Made by a program: the position numbers and the translations under genes
Shown here: piece after piece, positions 10,123-22,491 of the stretch
Numbering within the stretch: position 1 is the first letter of the stretch
How the letters are laid out: every line of letters begins with the position of its first letter
NCBI GenBank assembly: GCA_022925895.1
Contig: JAKSYS010000101.1
Location: 58,042-122,041, forward strand
Source: Fragilaria crotonensis
Lineage: Eukaryota > Bacillariophyta > Fragilariophyceae > Fragilariales > Fragilariaceae
Length of the DNA: 64,000 bases
Reading direction: 5' to 3'
Notes under the pieces: generated by a model
The model's database searches: none
What the model was told of the DNA's origin: nothing
Seen by the model: only the letters and a program-made list of their open reading frames with translations

Positions 10123-12898
10123 ATGCAGAATCGACTTCATCCGATTTACGTGGCGCTCGACTCACATCAGTACGCCAAGGCAGTGAAACTAGCTTCTGCC
10201 TTACCAGCCAACTATGTGCTAGGACAGGCGTTGCTAGCATACGCGTATTACAAGAGTGGCCAGTCGTCCATAGCATTGACCACGACACAAGCTTTATTGG
10301 CTTGGAATAATTCTTGTGCAACAACTGTCGAAGGACAAGACATTGTGCAGAAGCTCGAACGAGAGCCAGCGCGGATTGACTGGACCAATAATGCCAGCCT
10401 AATACCATCCGCTTCGTGTCGTAAGGACTTCGCGGACGAAACAACTCTCGAAACGATTGCTATCACCTTGCAAGGTCTCCATCAATTCGAAATGGTTTAC
10501 CAACTATACGCTTGGGCTGGCCACTATCACCCGCACATTCGACTCTACACTTTGAACAAACAATACGCAGCTGGGCTGCAACTCCTCGTCCGATCTACAA
10601 CCAATGATTCTATACTCGCTAGTATGCAAGCGCTGACATTACAAATGGCACGGCTATCCCCGAGCTACACCGCGTGGGCGGCGAGGACTGCGCTCTGGCA
10701 ATGGCAATTTTCGCCAACTCCGGCAGATCCAAGTGACTTGCGGTATCAGATGCTGCCTCGTCTTGCCGAATCATTGGTGAAAAAAATGATTGTGCAAATG
10801 AATGATAAGTGCACCATTGAAGATTGTTTTCTTACCGTCGAGATTTACAAGTCCCAAGCAAAGTGGAATGACTTGCTGGAAATCCTGCCGACGCTAGTCA
10901 AACTGACGCCAGTACAGAACCTCGAAATACAAGCCACATGTTGGCAAGAGCTAGCCCAATGGGAAAGGCACAACACGCATATGAACTGCTCTTGGAAAAA
11001 CAGCCAGGGCAGTGGTCGTATTGGAAGTCGTTGCTGCACTGCTGTTTTCAACATGGGGTTTGGAGCACGCAAGGGCTGTGTCCTCCGAGTACACATCGAA
11101 GCTTCAGTTTGAAAGACCGACAAGGAGTATTTCTTTGGTCTCATGTGAATGTGCACTGATGGAGCTCACCGAGGAAAGAACGTCCTGTGCATCACTTAAA
11201 ACAGCTATCCAGGAGTATGCAGAAACGTTCAGTTCCCAGGCGTCTTGTGTGTTTTCAGATCTGGAGTTGCATTTCGACAAGTTTATTGAAGCAGCTACTC
11301 CTGCTCAAGTGAACGAACTCTCTGTGTGGGCAGGCGGCATTAGACAAAAGAGCATTCAGAGTGCTGGAGGCGAAGACCGTTCTAAGCTTCGAAGTCTCAT
11401 ATTTGCACTTCAAGTCTTGCAAAAGCTTAACGCAGTCATGCCGTCATGGACCGAAATTGCTCAGGAATGGAAGTCATTTCCAATAACCGAAGGCGTTCAG
11501 AAGGAAAACCAACCCTCTGATGAGCTTATCCTTCTAGCTGTTGATCAAGTGCTGAAAGAACCAACGCCGTCTGTAAAGGACTATCTAGCGGCTGCAACTC
11601 TATTGGAAATGGGCCTCCGCCAATCTCCATTCAGTCCCAGCCTCAAACTTCGCCTGATTGGTGTTTACCGATTGTTGCATGCCAGTGATCGCTGCTGGGC
11701 GCTGTTTCGTGACTTGGGCATGAAGCACATTCAAGTCGATTCTTGCACTTACTTCATCATCCCCATCTTACTAGAAGGTGGACTCTACAAAGAAGCCTTA
11801 TCCGTAGCCAACGAAACGCTCAAGTTTCACATATCAACTCAATCCGACTCGAGCGATTTCGTGGCCCGATCGCTTGAAAATGGCACTTGGAGCAAGGCTG
11901 ACGAGTTCTTATGCTTTCAGCGATATCGAATGAACCGCTCCATGTCCCTCTTGGAGAGCAAGGGCATTACCATGGATTGCGCCCCACTCCTAACACCTGA
12001 TGTTGGTCTGGCCCACGGCATTGTTGGTGGTGACGATGATGCCAGTCGCGCGACACGTATTATGGAAGAAGCACACAACTGGACGGGTGCTCCGAGTTTA
12101 GTATCTCTGAAGAGTGAGGATTTGGAATTGCTATCGGATAACAGAGACTTGACGATCCTTCCCCTTGGCATGACCGCGGAGACCAAGGCGGACGTGATTC
12201 GAACTGCCTTGCGCAGAAAATTATATCACAGCATTTTGATTCGTGCTGCAGTTGTCTTGGACGTGGTCAAGGCACCGAGAAAGGGGAAAATCACGAAGAC
12301 GCCGGAGGTTCTTCGTCTAAGATGCGAAAGTTTGCGGAAGGTTCTTGAGGAAGATGAAGACCGACCAATCTGTCCCTGGGAGCAGGTTACTAAGAATCTG
12401 GCAAAAGTGATCGTCGTTGTGAATTTGGGACTACAAGAAACGGACACCGAAACGGACTCTCTGCAAAGCCGAGAGAACAGGGCAACAAAGCTGCTCATAG
12501 AGGCTCTTGCCTGTATCCCTGACCCAAACCTTCAGATGTCGCTCAATGATGTTGGAAAAGTCATCGTCGACCATTTGGTGTCAGTCATTGCTATAACGAA
12601 AATGACTGCTGAGGTATTTCTTAGATTTGGCTGGGGTAAACGGAAAAAGAGAGAAAGTGTTACATCGTTGGCAAGTTTTGCCGCGACCTTGAAGGCATCT
12701 ATCGTCCAAATGATGACGGTTGCCAAATCCCTTGACATGGACAACTTGACGCCATCCCAAGACGACGTGCTGGATGACGTCATTTGTAAGGGCGTATGCA
12801 TCCAAGTGCTACAGTCAAGGAAAGACACCAGCGCGCGGCTGCTGAAGATACTCGCTGTGTTTCACGACGAGCTCAGCACCTTCGAACAGGTAGAATGA
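10123..12898 (+). CDS. NAA25: NatB N-terminal acetyltransferase auxiliary subunit NAA25 (MDM20)
   Basis: The protein starts with the family's RLHPIYVALDSHQYAKAVKLA helix and continues as TPR-like helical repeats of the MDM20/NAA25 family. This is the ribosome-anchoring partner of NAA20, which acetylates Met-Asp/Glu/Asn/Gln N-termini in the cytosol. I prefer the Met at 10123 over 10072 because the family signature begins there. The frame changes twice: near 10967 (GG, giving WERAQHAYELLLEKQ after the shift) and near 11055-11058 (GGGG). Both are repaired by one extra G, so the gene is probably intact in the organism. Total length is about 920 residues, normal for the family. The last 1.9 kb is uninterrupted. 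Confidence 0.85.
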
Positions 12899-13967
12899 GC
12901 AGATGGTCTGCACGTGAAGTGTGGTAACCAACATTAAGTGTGAGTTCTTACCACAATACCTACGTACGACTAGTCTCACGACGTGTACGTTCTTCTCGAG
13001 CTCTGAACATGTGCCCATCTTGTTGTTGGAAAAACTTCCTTATCTCTCTGGCACATAGTCCTTGTATAAGTTTGGGCGGGGGTCCATTCCACGACAGTCG
13101 ACAGTTTCTCACCTTGGCCTAAGTTGATTACTGCCAGATCTCATTCTAGCGTCCAGCATTTCATTCCAAGAGAGGATCGCGAATCTGATAAGTAAGCAAC
13201 GCTAACTCGACTGATCAGTTGCTCTATTTCCTTGTCCGAGATGCGAGAGCTACCCGCTGGGTACTCCACCAAGAAATGTAAAGGACCAACTGCTGCGTCC
13301 AGGAGTTGACTCGGAAAAGTTTGCGCTACGATCAGTTGACACCTCATGCTTCGATGAGGAATAAGTCATGAATTTGCGCTCCTGCCAAGCTTGGATGGCT
13401 CGCAAAATCGCGCCGATGCTACGTTGCAGGCATTGTCCCTCCGCCGTACATCATGAGGAAGACACTGCACTCGAAATCATCCCACCGTACATCAACGATA
13501 TACGACCAAGCAATCGCATTGCAAAATTGTCAAAGGCAGCATCTCGTCCTAAAACTGTTTCTGGTCTTTTTTAAGATCTGATCGGCAAGCATCGCAGTGG
13601 TCTTTTCTGATGTTGTAGTCGACCTCGTGAAAAACAGAAGCCTAGCCATGTGTTCCTGGTTGAGGGCCTTGGGTTTGGCTTAATCTAATTACGATCAAAG
13701 ATTTTCGCCACCGAGGTCTAGCAACGCATCTCGCTTCTGAGGAAAAGATCAAATAGATATGCAAATCGTGACGGGATTGACTGACAAGCAACAACGGGTA
13801 TGATAGGCGCTAGCTACTAGGCGCTAACAACTGGCCAAATGCTGTTTCGATCAACCGGTTTATGTGTTGAAGATGAAATCCGTGAAAGATGTCAGTGCCG
13901 GTCCGTTGCAAAATGTCCAGTGACCGCGATGTCGTATAAACGTATAAATGATTATCGGATATTGGAC
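12899..13967. other. Intergenic, no supported gene
   Basis: Two 68-codon frames are open, at 13141-13347 on minus and 13368-13574 on plus. Neither shows a recognisable motif. The minus one, with a PLHFLVEYPAG segment, looks somewhat protein-like but is too short to call. Confidence 0.4.
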
Positions 13968-15273
13968 CACCCTACTGAATTCAGTTGAAATTAACTGAAT
14001 TCAGTTTCCAACTCAAAAATAGGATATCTTTTGAACCAGTGCAAGTATGCGAATGTGTCCACGTGAACAAATACAGAAGGAATCTCGTAGAATTCACGAT
14101 ATCAAGATGCGCTTTATTGGACCGGTAGTTGTTGAGATACGAAATTTTGAAGTTGCGTTGAAGCACGAAATTTTTCATCGTTAAGAATTAAAAAAAACGG
14201 CCTCGCAATGGCGACGGTGCCAACATCTCGGTGTACACGACGTTTCTACAACCCCAGACACTTGCAGCTGCAAAGCACGTAAATGAAGGCAATATAGATG
14301 TGCTCCATGAGCTTTTGCGGTGTGACAGAAGCAGAAAACGGCTTTGACGACTAGGCAGTCGTGTATAATTAGGCGTCATGATGATTTTAACGATGGGCAC
14401 CTCCTCCATACCATCACACTCATGTGGCGGAAGAAGGAGCGCTTGAACACGTCGTCAAGATAATCGACAAGACTATCTTGAAGGTGGGGGAGCTGTGGCT
14501 GTGGAGGAACAAGCAAACGAAGCTCTTGAAATCCCGACAGTTTTGAACGATGGAGATGCGTCAAAATTCTGAGCTCTGGGTTTCTGTTTTTGACGATGAT
14601 AATGACCCATCCCCAGAGAATGTTGCATCTCTTACAAGAAGAAATCCCAATGAATGCATAAACCAGTTGTGGAATTCTGTTCCATACTGTGATCGTGGTT
14701 TTGTGGTGGTAATGATGTCCAACCGACACTGATTAGAGCTGATGGCAAGCGACGCATCACCCAAATCGAATTCAGACCGTTTCTCGCAACAGCACTTGTT
14801 TACATTTCATTTGAGGCACAAGAGAGAAAATGTAGGCCTGAAAACTTCATCAGTTGATCGCTCTGTGGTGAGGAAATGGCACTAAAGTCTGCGGTGCACG
14901 CGACTTTTGCAGATTGGACACATCATACCCACAACTCATCTGTACGACATTGAATTGCAAAAAAGACATCAAAACGTATTGCAGCTGCAAGGCAGGGTAT
15001 TGGAAGTGCCTGGTATTTATCAGAAGACGCATTACATCGAGAGATAACGACATTGTAGTTGAGGACTGAATTCAGCGAAATAGAAAATGTCGATTTTTGC
15101 TCGAGTTACAACAGTCAATAACTCAGCACCCACACAAGTAACATCCATTTTTCTTGTTACCTGATTTAAAAGCATGTAACAATGCACAAAATGAGCCCTC
15201 GATCACCTCCAGAGTGTGTTTAGTAGTTGCGATAGCGACGTTCTTGCAACTACTGAATTCAGTAGTTAGGGTG
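13968..15273. mobile_element. Possible DNA transposon relic with terminal inverted repeats
   Basis: The left end CACCCTACTGAATTCAGT (13968-13985) is repeated inverted at the right end, 15252-15273, with a 4-bp insertion. The palindrome CTGAATTCAG also occurs inside (near 13997 and 15064). No intact ORF lies between. A plus-strand stretch at about 14935-15030 encodes a short Cys-rich piece (YCSCKAGYWKC) faintly like the C-terminal Cys-rich tail of piggyBac-type transposases. I find no clear target-site duplication, and TTAA is absent at the ends. Confidence 0.4.
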
Positions 15274-15369
15274 ATTTTTAAGCCGTTATTGAGTCAGATT
15301 CCAAGGCTTTAGGAAATGACTCTTTAGAGGTGGTCAGAATGCTCAATTCTCAACACACAAAACATTGCC

Positions 15370-17270
15370 TTGAACACAAAAAGACCAGCACACTCTGGAC
15401 TATGGACTCGTGACCAATACAACAGATTTCATTCGACCGAGTTTGCGATGACCATGGCAAATGCAACGATCGATCTGGTTGACGAAAGCATCAACTGCAC
15501 CGCGAAATCGGAAGACATCTATAAGAATCTGAAGAGCTTCGACGATTTCAGTCAAGTTACTAATGCCGAAAACTACGTCAGGTTGCCTTCGGATTGGGCC
15601 GTTGTGGTGGCTCGCGTCGTTGGAACTACCGAAGCCGTCAAAGCCGGTCGATATCGGGACGTCAATACCATAGGAGCCGCATGTATCACGGCGGTCAAAA
15701 ATGCGCTCGGAGTCACGGTAAACGATTTCCTTATGTGTTCAGTGGCGATGGTGCCAAAATTGTTGTGCCGCAACACTATCGGTGCACCACTGTGAAGGCG
15801 ATGATGACTCTCGAAGCTTAGTGAAGAAGAATTTTGGTATGGAACTTGAAGTCGGTTCCGTTCTGATAATGAATTTAGAAGAGCATGACGCCTACATCGA
15901 AGTCGCTCGATACGAAATCGCTCCCGGCATGTGTATCGCTCTGTTTGGAGGAGGGGATGATAATGGCAGAAGCACGCCTCACAGGAAACTCTGAGGACAT
16001 GCAAGAGAGTATGACACGTCCTTCCACGTCCATATCCCTAGAAACTCTAATGTGCCGTTGGAACACCATTCCGAGTCAGCTGGGCTGCGTCATGACCATT
16101 TTGGTGTACGATAATCCCAACGTTGCAGGGAATGTGTACGACGAAGTCCTGGCTGAAATCGACGCTATCCTCAACCCTTCTGCTCATGGTCGCGTCCGAA
16201 ACGCAGGTAATCCTGTTAACACAGAAGGTCTCCAATTCAAAACCTTTAGAGAAATTTTGGAATACGAACGACGGTTTTATCTCTCTGTGTGGAGCTTTGC
16301 ATTCATCGCAAGAGTCGCGGAAATTTTGTTGTCAGTCATTATCTTTCGTCTGGGCTACTGTAAAAGGGTAATTGTCGACGGTCCGCACTACAAGGTTTCC
16401 CAGAGAACATACGCTGATTTTCGAAAGTTTGATGACATGCTTCGTATGGTGCTTGATTGCACGAAGGATCAAGCACGTGCAATTGAGTTCATGCTCCATG
16501 ACAAACATCTCCATGGGTTGCGGCTCTTCTATGGAGTCTTCCATTCGAGCCACAGCATCATGACTTGTCTGGTGGAAAGTGCCACCGACGGGAATCACAT
16601 TCACTACATGGATGGCGAAGGCGGAGGTTATGCCATGGCTGGTAAGCAGCTGAGGGAGCAACTTAGGGAAGCTGAAGAGCGAGACTTCAGAAGTGGATTT
16701 GAGGTACATCAGCCTCACTTCAACAACGTTGTTACTGATTGTGACTACACCGACCTGTTTGGTAATTTATCGCCTTCGATGCGACATGGCTCGGACGATG
16801 AAGAAATGGGTCTGGTGACCATGAGCGGGGCCCGCCACCAAAACGTATCGACGAATTTTGAAGGACACTCCGCTCTGCCACAAGCCAAGCCAGCGGACGA
16901 AGGAGTTTCCTCACACGGATTCTCAGAGGACGAAGATCGTACCCAGCTTGTGACCACGCAGAATGTAACGGCCACGGCCAAGAAAGAGAAGGTAAAATCT
17001 ACGAAGAAGAAAAAAGAGAAAAAGGATAGGAGAAAATCGAGTACATCGACAACGATAACCAGTTCTGCCGACTTCGGAATTTCTTCCCAAGGTGGCATTT
17101 GGAATCCCGAGCAGTCAGTAGCGGTCGACATTGAAAACAATGCTTACCTAGCAGCATCGTGTGCGTCGTCGCACACAGCACCAGCAGAAGCCAAAGCCAA
17201 AGCACCAGAGAAGAAGAAAAAGAAGAAGAAAAAGAAGAATAAGTCGGACACGGATAAGGGTGCGCAGTAG
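15370..17270 (+). CDS. DUF3095-family protein with Lys-rich C-terminal tail
   Basis: The order of conserved blocks is that of DUF3095 proteins: FSQVTNAENYVRLPSDW, GRYRDVNTIGAACI, FPYVFSGDGAKIVVP, a FGMELEVGSV strand, CRWNTIPS, then FRKFDDMLRMVLDC and MTCLVES..GNHIHYMDG..GGYAMAGKQL. DUF3095 is mainly bacterial and of unknown function; a relationship to nucleotide-cyclase-like folds has been suggested. After the domain come about 190 residues of Ser/Glu-rich and poly-Lys sequence, a eukaryotic addition. Three single-base frame breaks (near 15713, 15818-15819 and 15953-15956) each restore the family sequence if one base is added. Two of them lie in short T and G runs. The start may be 15370 or the Met at 15448. 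Confidence 0.8.
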
Positions 17271-17289
17271 GCAATGCTCCAGCGCTCGC

Positions 17290-17869
17290 TCAAGTAGGAG
17301 CCGACCACTCCCGATGTGTACTATTGAAGGATGCTGCCTTTGCTGCAGGTGACAAACGAACCCCTTCTTCGGGATCGTGCACGATGGCCAGTTGGAAAGT
17401 CCAAAGTACCAGGTAGCGGGTGCAATTCTTGGGATTCATCCCCGAGTCGTGAAGGATTGGCACGAGTTCTGGCCATCGCATGAAGTGCGCATCAAACGTT
17501 ATGAGGGTGAACGGTTTGGAAAAATATTGTAGTTAGAAGTTCGGTTTATCCAACAACCGTCCCGATGCGTCCCAATCTACGGAGTGCCCATGAGGGTGGA
17601 GCCATTTCGGGCAATGGTGTCGTGAGACCCTCCTCGTTTTCACCCGATTCAGTTGATGTTGATACAGCATAGAGATTTCGTGAATTGTAACCCATCCAGT
17701 AGATGAGGCTGGAGCGCTTTACTTCGCTGTGCCAACACTCGGAATGCGACAACCTTCGAGAAATCCACGTGTCATACGCCTTCCACATCATAAAATGACA
17801 ACGGGGTAGCCATGAAACATTGACGCGTTGAAAGGCAGGAACAATTGATTGACAACGACGACCTCTCAA
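17290..17869 (-). CDS. Hypothetical protein, one or two exons
   Basis: Two minus-strand frames (17546-17869, 107 codons; and one read from about 17525 to 17290) lie end to end in different frames. The first contains VNVSWLPRCHFMMWKAYDTW, the second FDAHFMRWPELVPILHDSG. Both have a protein-like composition with conserved-looking aromatic residues, but I recognise no family. A frame change near 17545 is needed to join them, and I do not see good splice sites. It lies convergent to the DUF3095 gene. Confidence 0.3.
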
Positions 17870-19106
17870 TCTGTTTTATTACGAAGGTGTTCACTTGCAC
17901 AATCGAGATTTTCTGACCTCTGAATGTTAATGCAACGAAGGACCCGTTGACGAAGTTGAACCAGTATGGATGCTCCTGCGACTATGGGATAATGAAGGCA
18001 TGCTCGTTACTTCCGCTAAGGAAGTAGGTAATCGACCACCTCTTGTATTCCCAAGTCGGTGGTGGTCGTTACGCGACAATAGCCAGCTTTGGCTCCGGAT
18101 ACGTTTTCCTTCGATCTATCTTTCCTTCGTTTACCTTTTCAGATACTACTAGTAGACTACGCTCTGTCATCGCATGTTCATGATTCACAACAGAACCATT
18201 TCATTGTTTAATTCTCCCACAACATATTAATGAACTGCACTGCAACATTCATCCAACCATGTAACTAGAACTTAGAACATCCAACAACGATCGGTCAACT
18301 TGTATGTTGCCGCTGATAACCGTACAGCACGACTGATCCTCATTGATAGTTCGACATCACACCGTTTTACATTGTACCATTGTTCTGCCAACTGCCTACT
18401 GGCAACTATGCATATGTCATATGCATACTGTATGCATACGTACTGCGGGGGACGAGGTGACTATGACATACAAAAAACCTTCCATATATATATGCATACG
18501 CTCTACTAGTAGGCCCGCAGCATGTTTGTACCAGGTTCGAGGAACTGAGGGCAGTTATGCATACGGCCATCAAATCAGATACAGTAGCAGCACATCTTTG
18601 CAAATTGCTAACTCGCCTTGCTTGTATTGTATCATATTGCTTTCGTTTTACTGGAGTACTACGGGCTACGGGAGTGCAATTCTCCACCACTCCGCGTAGC
18701 ATGTGTATTGTGTATTGTGTATTGTGTGTTCCCTCTATATATTAGTCGTGCTGTCGTGCTACGTAGAACGTAGAACAAGTATCAGGTACGACTACCGGTA
18801 GCTATTGTAGTACCAGGTACCTGTTACAATTCTACGGGTAGGTCGAAGTACTACAGTATATGTACAGTTGCAATATAGCACGTCATAGCTACTGTACATA
18901 CGTGCCGCAGGGTACCAGTATCATACTTGTTTTACTACGGTACGTCCCATGTACGGAGTACGGAGGCGCCCAAACCCAAACTATTCACCGTATCAGTATG
19001 GTAATACAGTATCGAAGACAGTGTGATACGGTGAGCCAGGTACAGTAGCCCAGTAATCATATGATCTATGATCTACCGGTAGACAACACGACAGGAAATC
19101 TGAGCA
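17870..19106. other. Intergenic, GTAC-rich
   Basis: No supported gene. The part 18400-19080 is very rich in ATGCATA and GTAC-containing short palindromes. It also has a GTATTGTGT direct repeat near 18705-18730. Confidence 0.5.
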
Positions 19107-21141
19107 TTGGTCAACAATTTCTGTCGTTGGCCAAACTGCACATCAGCGGCAGTCTCGTTCGACATGTTCAAGCGCCTCACTGGTAGAATGAAACCGACGA
19201 AGGGCGCCGATGCAAACGATTCTCAGCAGCAGGACTATCGTGGTTTTGTCACGTCCATAACGGACTTGAAAGATTCACAAACTGACGCATGCGCTTTAGT
19301 GTGTTGCGGTGTCTTGCAATCAGACCGCGATCGCTACTTTGTTACTGGGATTTCACCGCCGTCCTTGACCAGACGCATCTTCATTCACATTGCAACGCCC
19401 CTCCTCCTATTTGTTCTAGCTTGCTACGGTGCGACACATATTTCCGATCCTTTCGTGAATCAGCTAACGAGTACCTTGCTGGTAGCCTTCATGATCCTAT
19501 TAGTCTTGCTTCAAGTTTGCTTCAAGAATCGCTGGAAGCGAGTTGAGGTGCGGAGAGAGCTTTTGTTCAGAAAGTATCATCGCTCGATTGCAACAGAGAA
19601 TGTGCCCATAGAAGCACCTGACTTTGACGATCAGTCTCAACCTCAATATCTTCAAGGGCAAACAAACTGTGATCTACACTGTGCTCATGCTGCAATTGGC
19701 TGTTATCGAAGCGATCTTCAGCGGCAACGCGATCCACCCAATGACTTATGCGAAGCTCTTGCTCAGTTCTTTACATATGGGTGCTGCTGTGGGTACCATT
19801 TACAAATCAACGGCATATGTGCAGTGGCCCAAGAAGCCCGTGAGCTAAACGTCATTATTCCACCGGAACGGCGACGTCTCGATTACATCACTATGCAGCA
19901 CGCCTTGGACTACTATGGCGCGACACTTTCAAAACTGTCTCAGCAACTTTTGCTTTGGTGGCTGGGGTGTGTGATAGTGCTTATTGCTCTTGGTCAGTGG
20001 CTCCAATTTCCCTTGGCACATGTGTGGATTTTTGTCGCCACATTTGGCCACTCGTGGTTGCTTCTCTGGTTGGTTCACGGCATTTGGCATTCAGGTGACC
20101 TATCCTTTGACCTGGCAGTGAAGGCATTTTCTTGTGGCTTTTTCTTATCCGTTACCTTGGCAATTACCTGGGAGTTCCTTTTGGGTATGGTTATCCATAT
20201 CATCATTGATATCGTTCTTGCTCTAGCCGGAGTTAAGGTCGCAATTGATGACAATGGATACGAGTGGTCGGGTTTTGGTCAACTCACGGCAGTTTCAACT
20301 CGCCGGGACTATATGCGACAATATGGGGAAGACCATCCATTTGTGTACTCACTCATACTCCTGGTAAACGCATTCGTGGTTGCTGCCTTCATTGAAGAAC
20401 TGGCAAAATACTTGGGTCTCAGTATGCTCTCAGACCATCCTGACTTTTGGACTCGATCTGAGTTAGAAACTGCTGTTTACGTCAAGTCGGTAAATGTTGC
20501 ACCGAAAAGTGCAAGTGAACTTGAAACCGACAGCGAAGCGGACGAAGACCGACAAGAAACGCAGGTGCGTGCTGCCCCACCACAGCCGGAACACATTCAA
20601 AATTTGCTTTCGAAAGAGGCCAAATCTAATGCAAGTCGAGGCGCTGCCATCACCATCACCATGGTCGCAGTTGCATTGGGATTCGCCTGTTGCGAAAATA
20701 TAGTTTACATTTTCGTATACAGCGAGAATTCACTGCGAGTTGGTAAGTCAAATGCGAGGATGATGCTTTGACCAACCTTTCTTTACTGTTTTTAATCATG
20801 ACTTGCCAGAAATATCGGTCCTCGTGGCGCGCATGATTTTCCCCTTGCATCCCATTTGTGCGGCCATTCAATCCATCGGAGTAGTTCGTAGAGACGTGGA
20901 AAAGGATTCGCTGTGCAAGTTGGGAAAAGGGATTCTGCTTCCGGCTGTCTTGCTTCACGGCAGCTTCGATTGGGTGTTGTTTGTTGGCGACCTTGTTGGC
21001 GCGGATGTTGTGTCTCTTCTGCTTGCCATCTTCATTTTTTGCGCCGGGGTGATCTACTACTTTCGGAAGGCCAAGAAGCAACGTGAGAGGCTGACGGGCA
21101 GAGATCTACAGGTGAATGTTGACCAATCATCATTGTTATAA
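19107..21141 (+). CDS. PrsW-like intramembrane protease with N-terminal PLAC8-like Cys-rich region, one intron
   Basis: The N-terminus has two hydrophobic segments and a Cys-rich part (TNCDLHCAHAAIGC, then YGCCCGYHLQINGICAVAQEARELN) like PLAC8-type domains. It is followed by a multi-pass membrane region. The PrsW signature is present: EELAKY near 20394, CENIVYIF just before the intron, and LLHGSFDWVL in exon 2. PrsW proteins are membrane metalloproteases, with the Glu-Glu and His residues proposed to bind metal. The intron is 20743-20809 (GTAAGT..CCAG) and the split codon becomes GAA. Either Met, 19107 or 19164 (MFKRLTG), could be the start. Fusion of a PLAC8-like region to PrsW is an algal arrangement as far as I recall. 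Confidence 0.75.
20743..20809 (+). other. Intron in the PrsW-like gene
   Basis: 67 bp, G|GTAAGT donor and TTGCCAG acceptor. Splicing joins SLRV to ISVLVARMIFPLHP in frame. Confidence 0.85.
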
Positions 21142-21798
21142 CCATGGACTGAGAAGGTTCGCTTCGGCGGCAACGGAGGATAGGCGAGTTCCCAAGATTT
21201 TTCCGAGGAGGCAAGCGGTCAAATGGAGCTGTTGTGCTGACGCTGAATTCAGCACCGAGCCTGTCCTCAAGATGAAGCAGGGAACAAGCACGAAGTAGCT
21301 GATTGCTTATAGGGGGTGTCAACTTCAGTCTTACAGGAGAAGCACAGTCTAATAACGCACATGATTCACACCTCGAAGCATTGTATGATTTGATTACAGA
21401 ATTCATTGACTCAAGCAGCATGTAACAGCATATTTGTAGACAGTTTCGCCATGATAACAAAGTCAGCCGAACGAGGCGAGGAATCGACCAACGAAACACA
21501 CGCTGCACATACATGCAGCATGTGTTGACGAGACGGATTTTGCAATCGAATTCGAACAGGGCAGCCGCTATAAGTTACAGAGTTACAGAATATAGATGGT
21601 CCCCCAAAACCTATCTGCAAGATCAGTTTACTCATGGTTTCGGTCCTGTTAAATCCCGGGACACCTCATTTCTTTGGGGTGTGACGATGCACGCGACGAC
21701 TGATTCTGGAGAGAGGACTAATTAACGCAAGCTGTACGTCTTCTCATTTGCCTGCTTTGTACATGGAAATGGCACGCGGTTCCTAGCGGATGTCTCTC
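21142..21798. other. Intergenic, no gene seen
   Basis: The open frames on both strands have no recognisable features. It contains an isolated CTGAATTCAG palindrome near 21242. Confidence 0.4.
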
Positions 21799-22491
21799 TT
21801 ATTGGTCCCCAACTTCGTTTCTAATCAAGGATAGTCTGCAAAACATGGCGCTACGGGCGACCCCAAGTTTAGCTCCGATGCGAGCAACCTTCAATCGCTT
21901 GCTGTACTTTCGAGCCACTATCTTTGCTCCAGTTCGCAATGTCTTCCATTCACCAACCACAGGGCACTGCAGAGAAAGGGGTGTATTGCGGACATCAATG
22001 ACTCGTTCTCGGCTGGTGGTGTATTGGTGTGTGTTCGTGGGGTTGCGGTAAATGCTTGGGGACGTTGCAGCCACATGCTGTACCGATATGGAGAGCACCA
22101 TGCTCGTAACTGCCAATGTTTGCGAGAATTGTGTCAGCAAATTGCTATGGTAAGCAACGCGTTCGTTTCGTGAGCAACTCAAAGTTGAACACTGTGAACA
22201 GGGCAGCATTGAATTCTGGATTGGGGAGGCAAGGCCCTGTGCCGTTGGCATTGCGGAAAAGACGAGCAGCAGCGAAAGCACTGTCGCAGTCGCACCATTC
22301 TCTTTGGAGAAGCGAAACACACTTAGGATTGTTAATTGGAACGACTGTAAATGACAAAGGAAAGAAGTTTGACCTGAAGCAAACGGAAAGCATGTTTTGT
22401 TTAAGTTTAGGAATTGGTGGAAAATGTTCTGAGAATTTTCGGTCTTGTGACTAGTTCGAGGAATGTTTTTCATTGGTTCATTTCCTCTCAC
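21799..22491 (-). CDS. Hypothetical protein with internal hydrophobic, signal-like segment
   Basis: An uninterrupted 230-codon frame. A hydrophobic run around residues 70-90 ends in AMPTAQGLA, like a signal-peptidase site, so the true start may be an inner or upstream-exon Met. The C-terminus is basic (RKYSKRLKVARIGAKLG). A second frame is open on the plus strand over 22116-22454 and coding status is uncertain. No family is recognised. Confidence 0.35.
   Translation of the reverse strand: MRGNEPMKNIPRTSHKTENSQNIFHQFLNLNKTCFPFASGQTSFLCHLQSFQLTILSVFRFSKENGATATVLSLLLVFSAMPTAQGLASPIQNSMLPCSQCSTLSCSRNERVAYHSNLLTQFSQTLAVTSMVLSISVQHVAATSPSIYRNPTNTHQYTTSRERVIDVRNTPLSLQCPVVGEWKTLRTGAKIVARKYSKRLKVARIGAKLGVARSAMFCRLSLIRNEVGDQ

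Noticed and set aside
21032-21514. 160-codon minus-strand ORF near the PrsW gene
   Set aside because: Partly antisense to exon 2 of the PrsW-like gene, with no family features.
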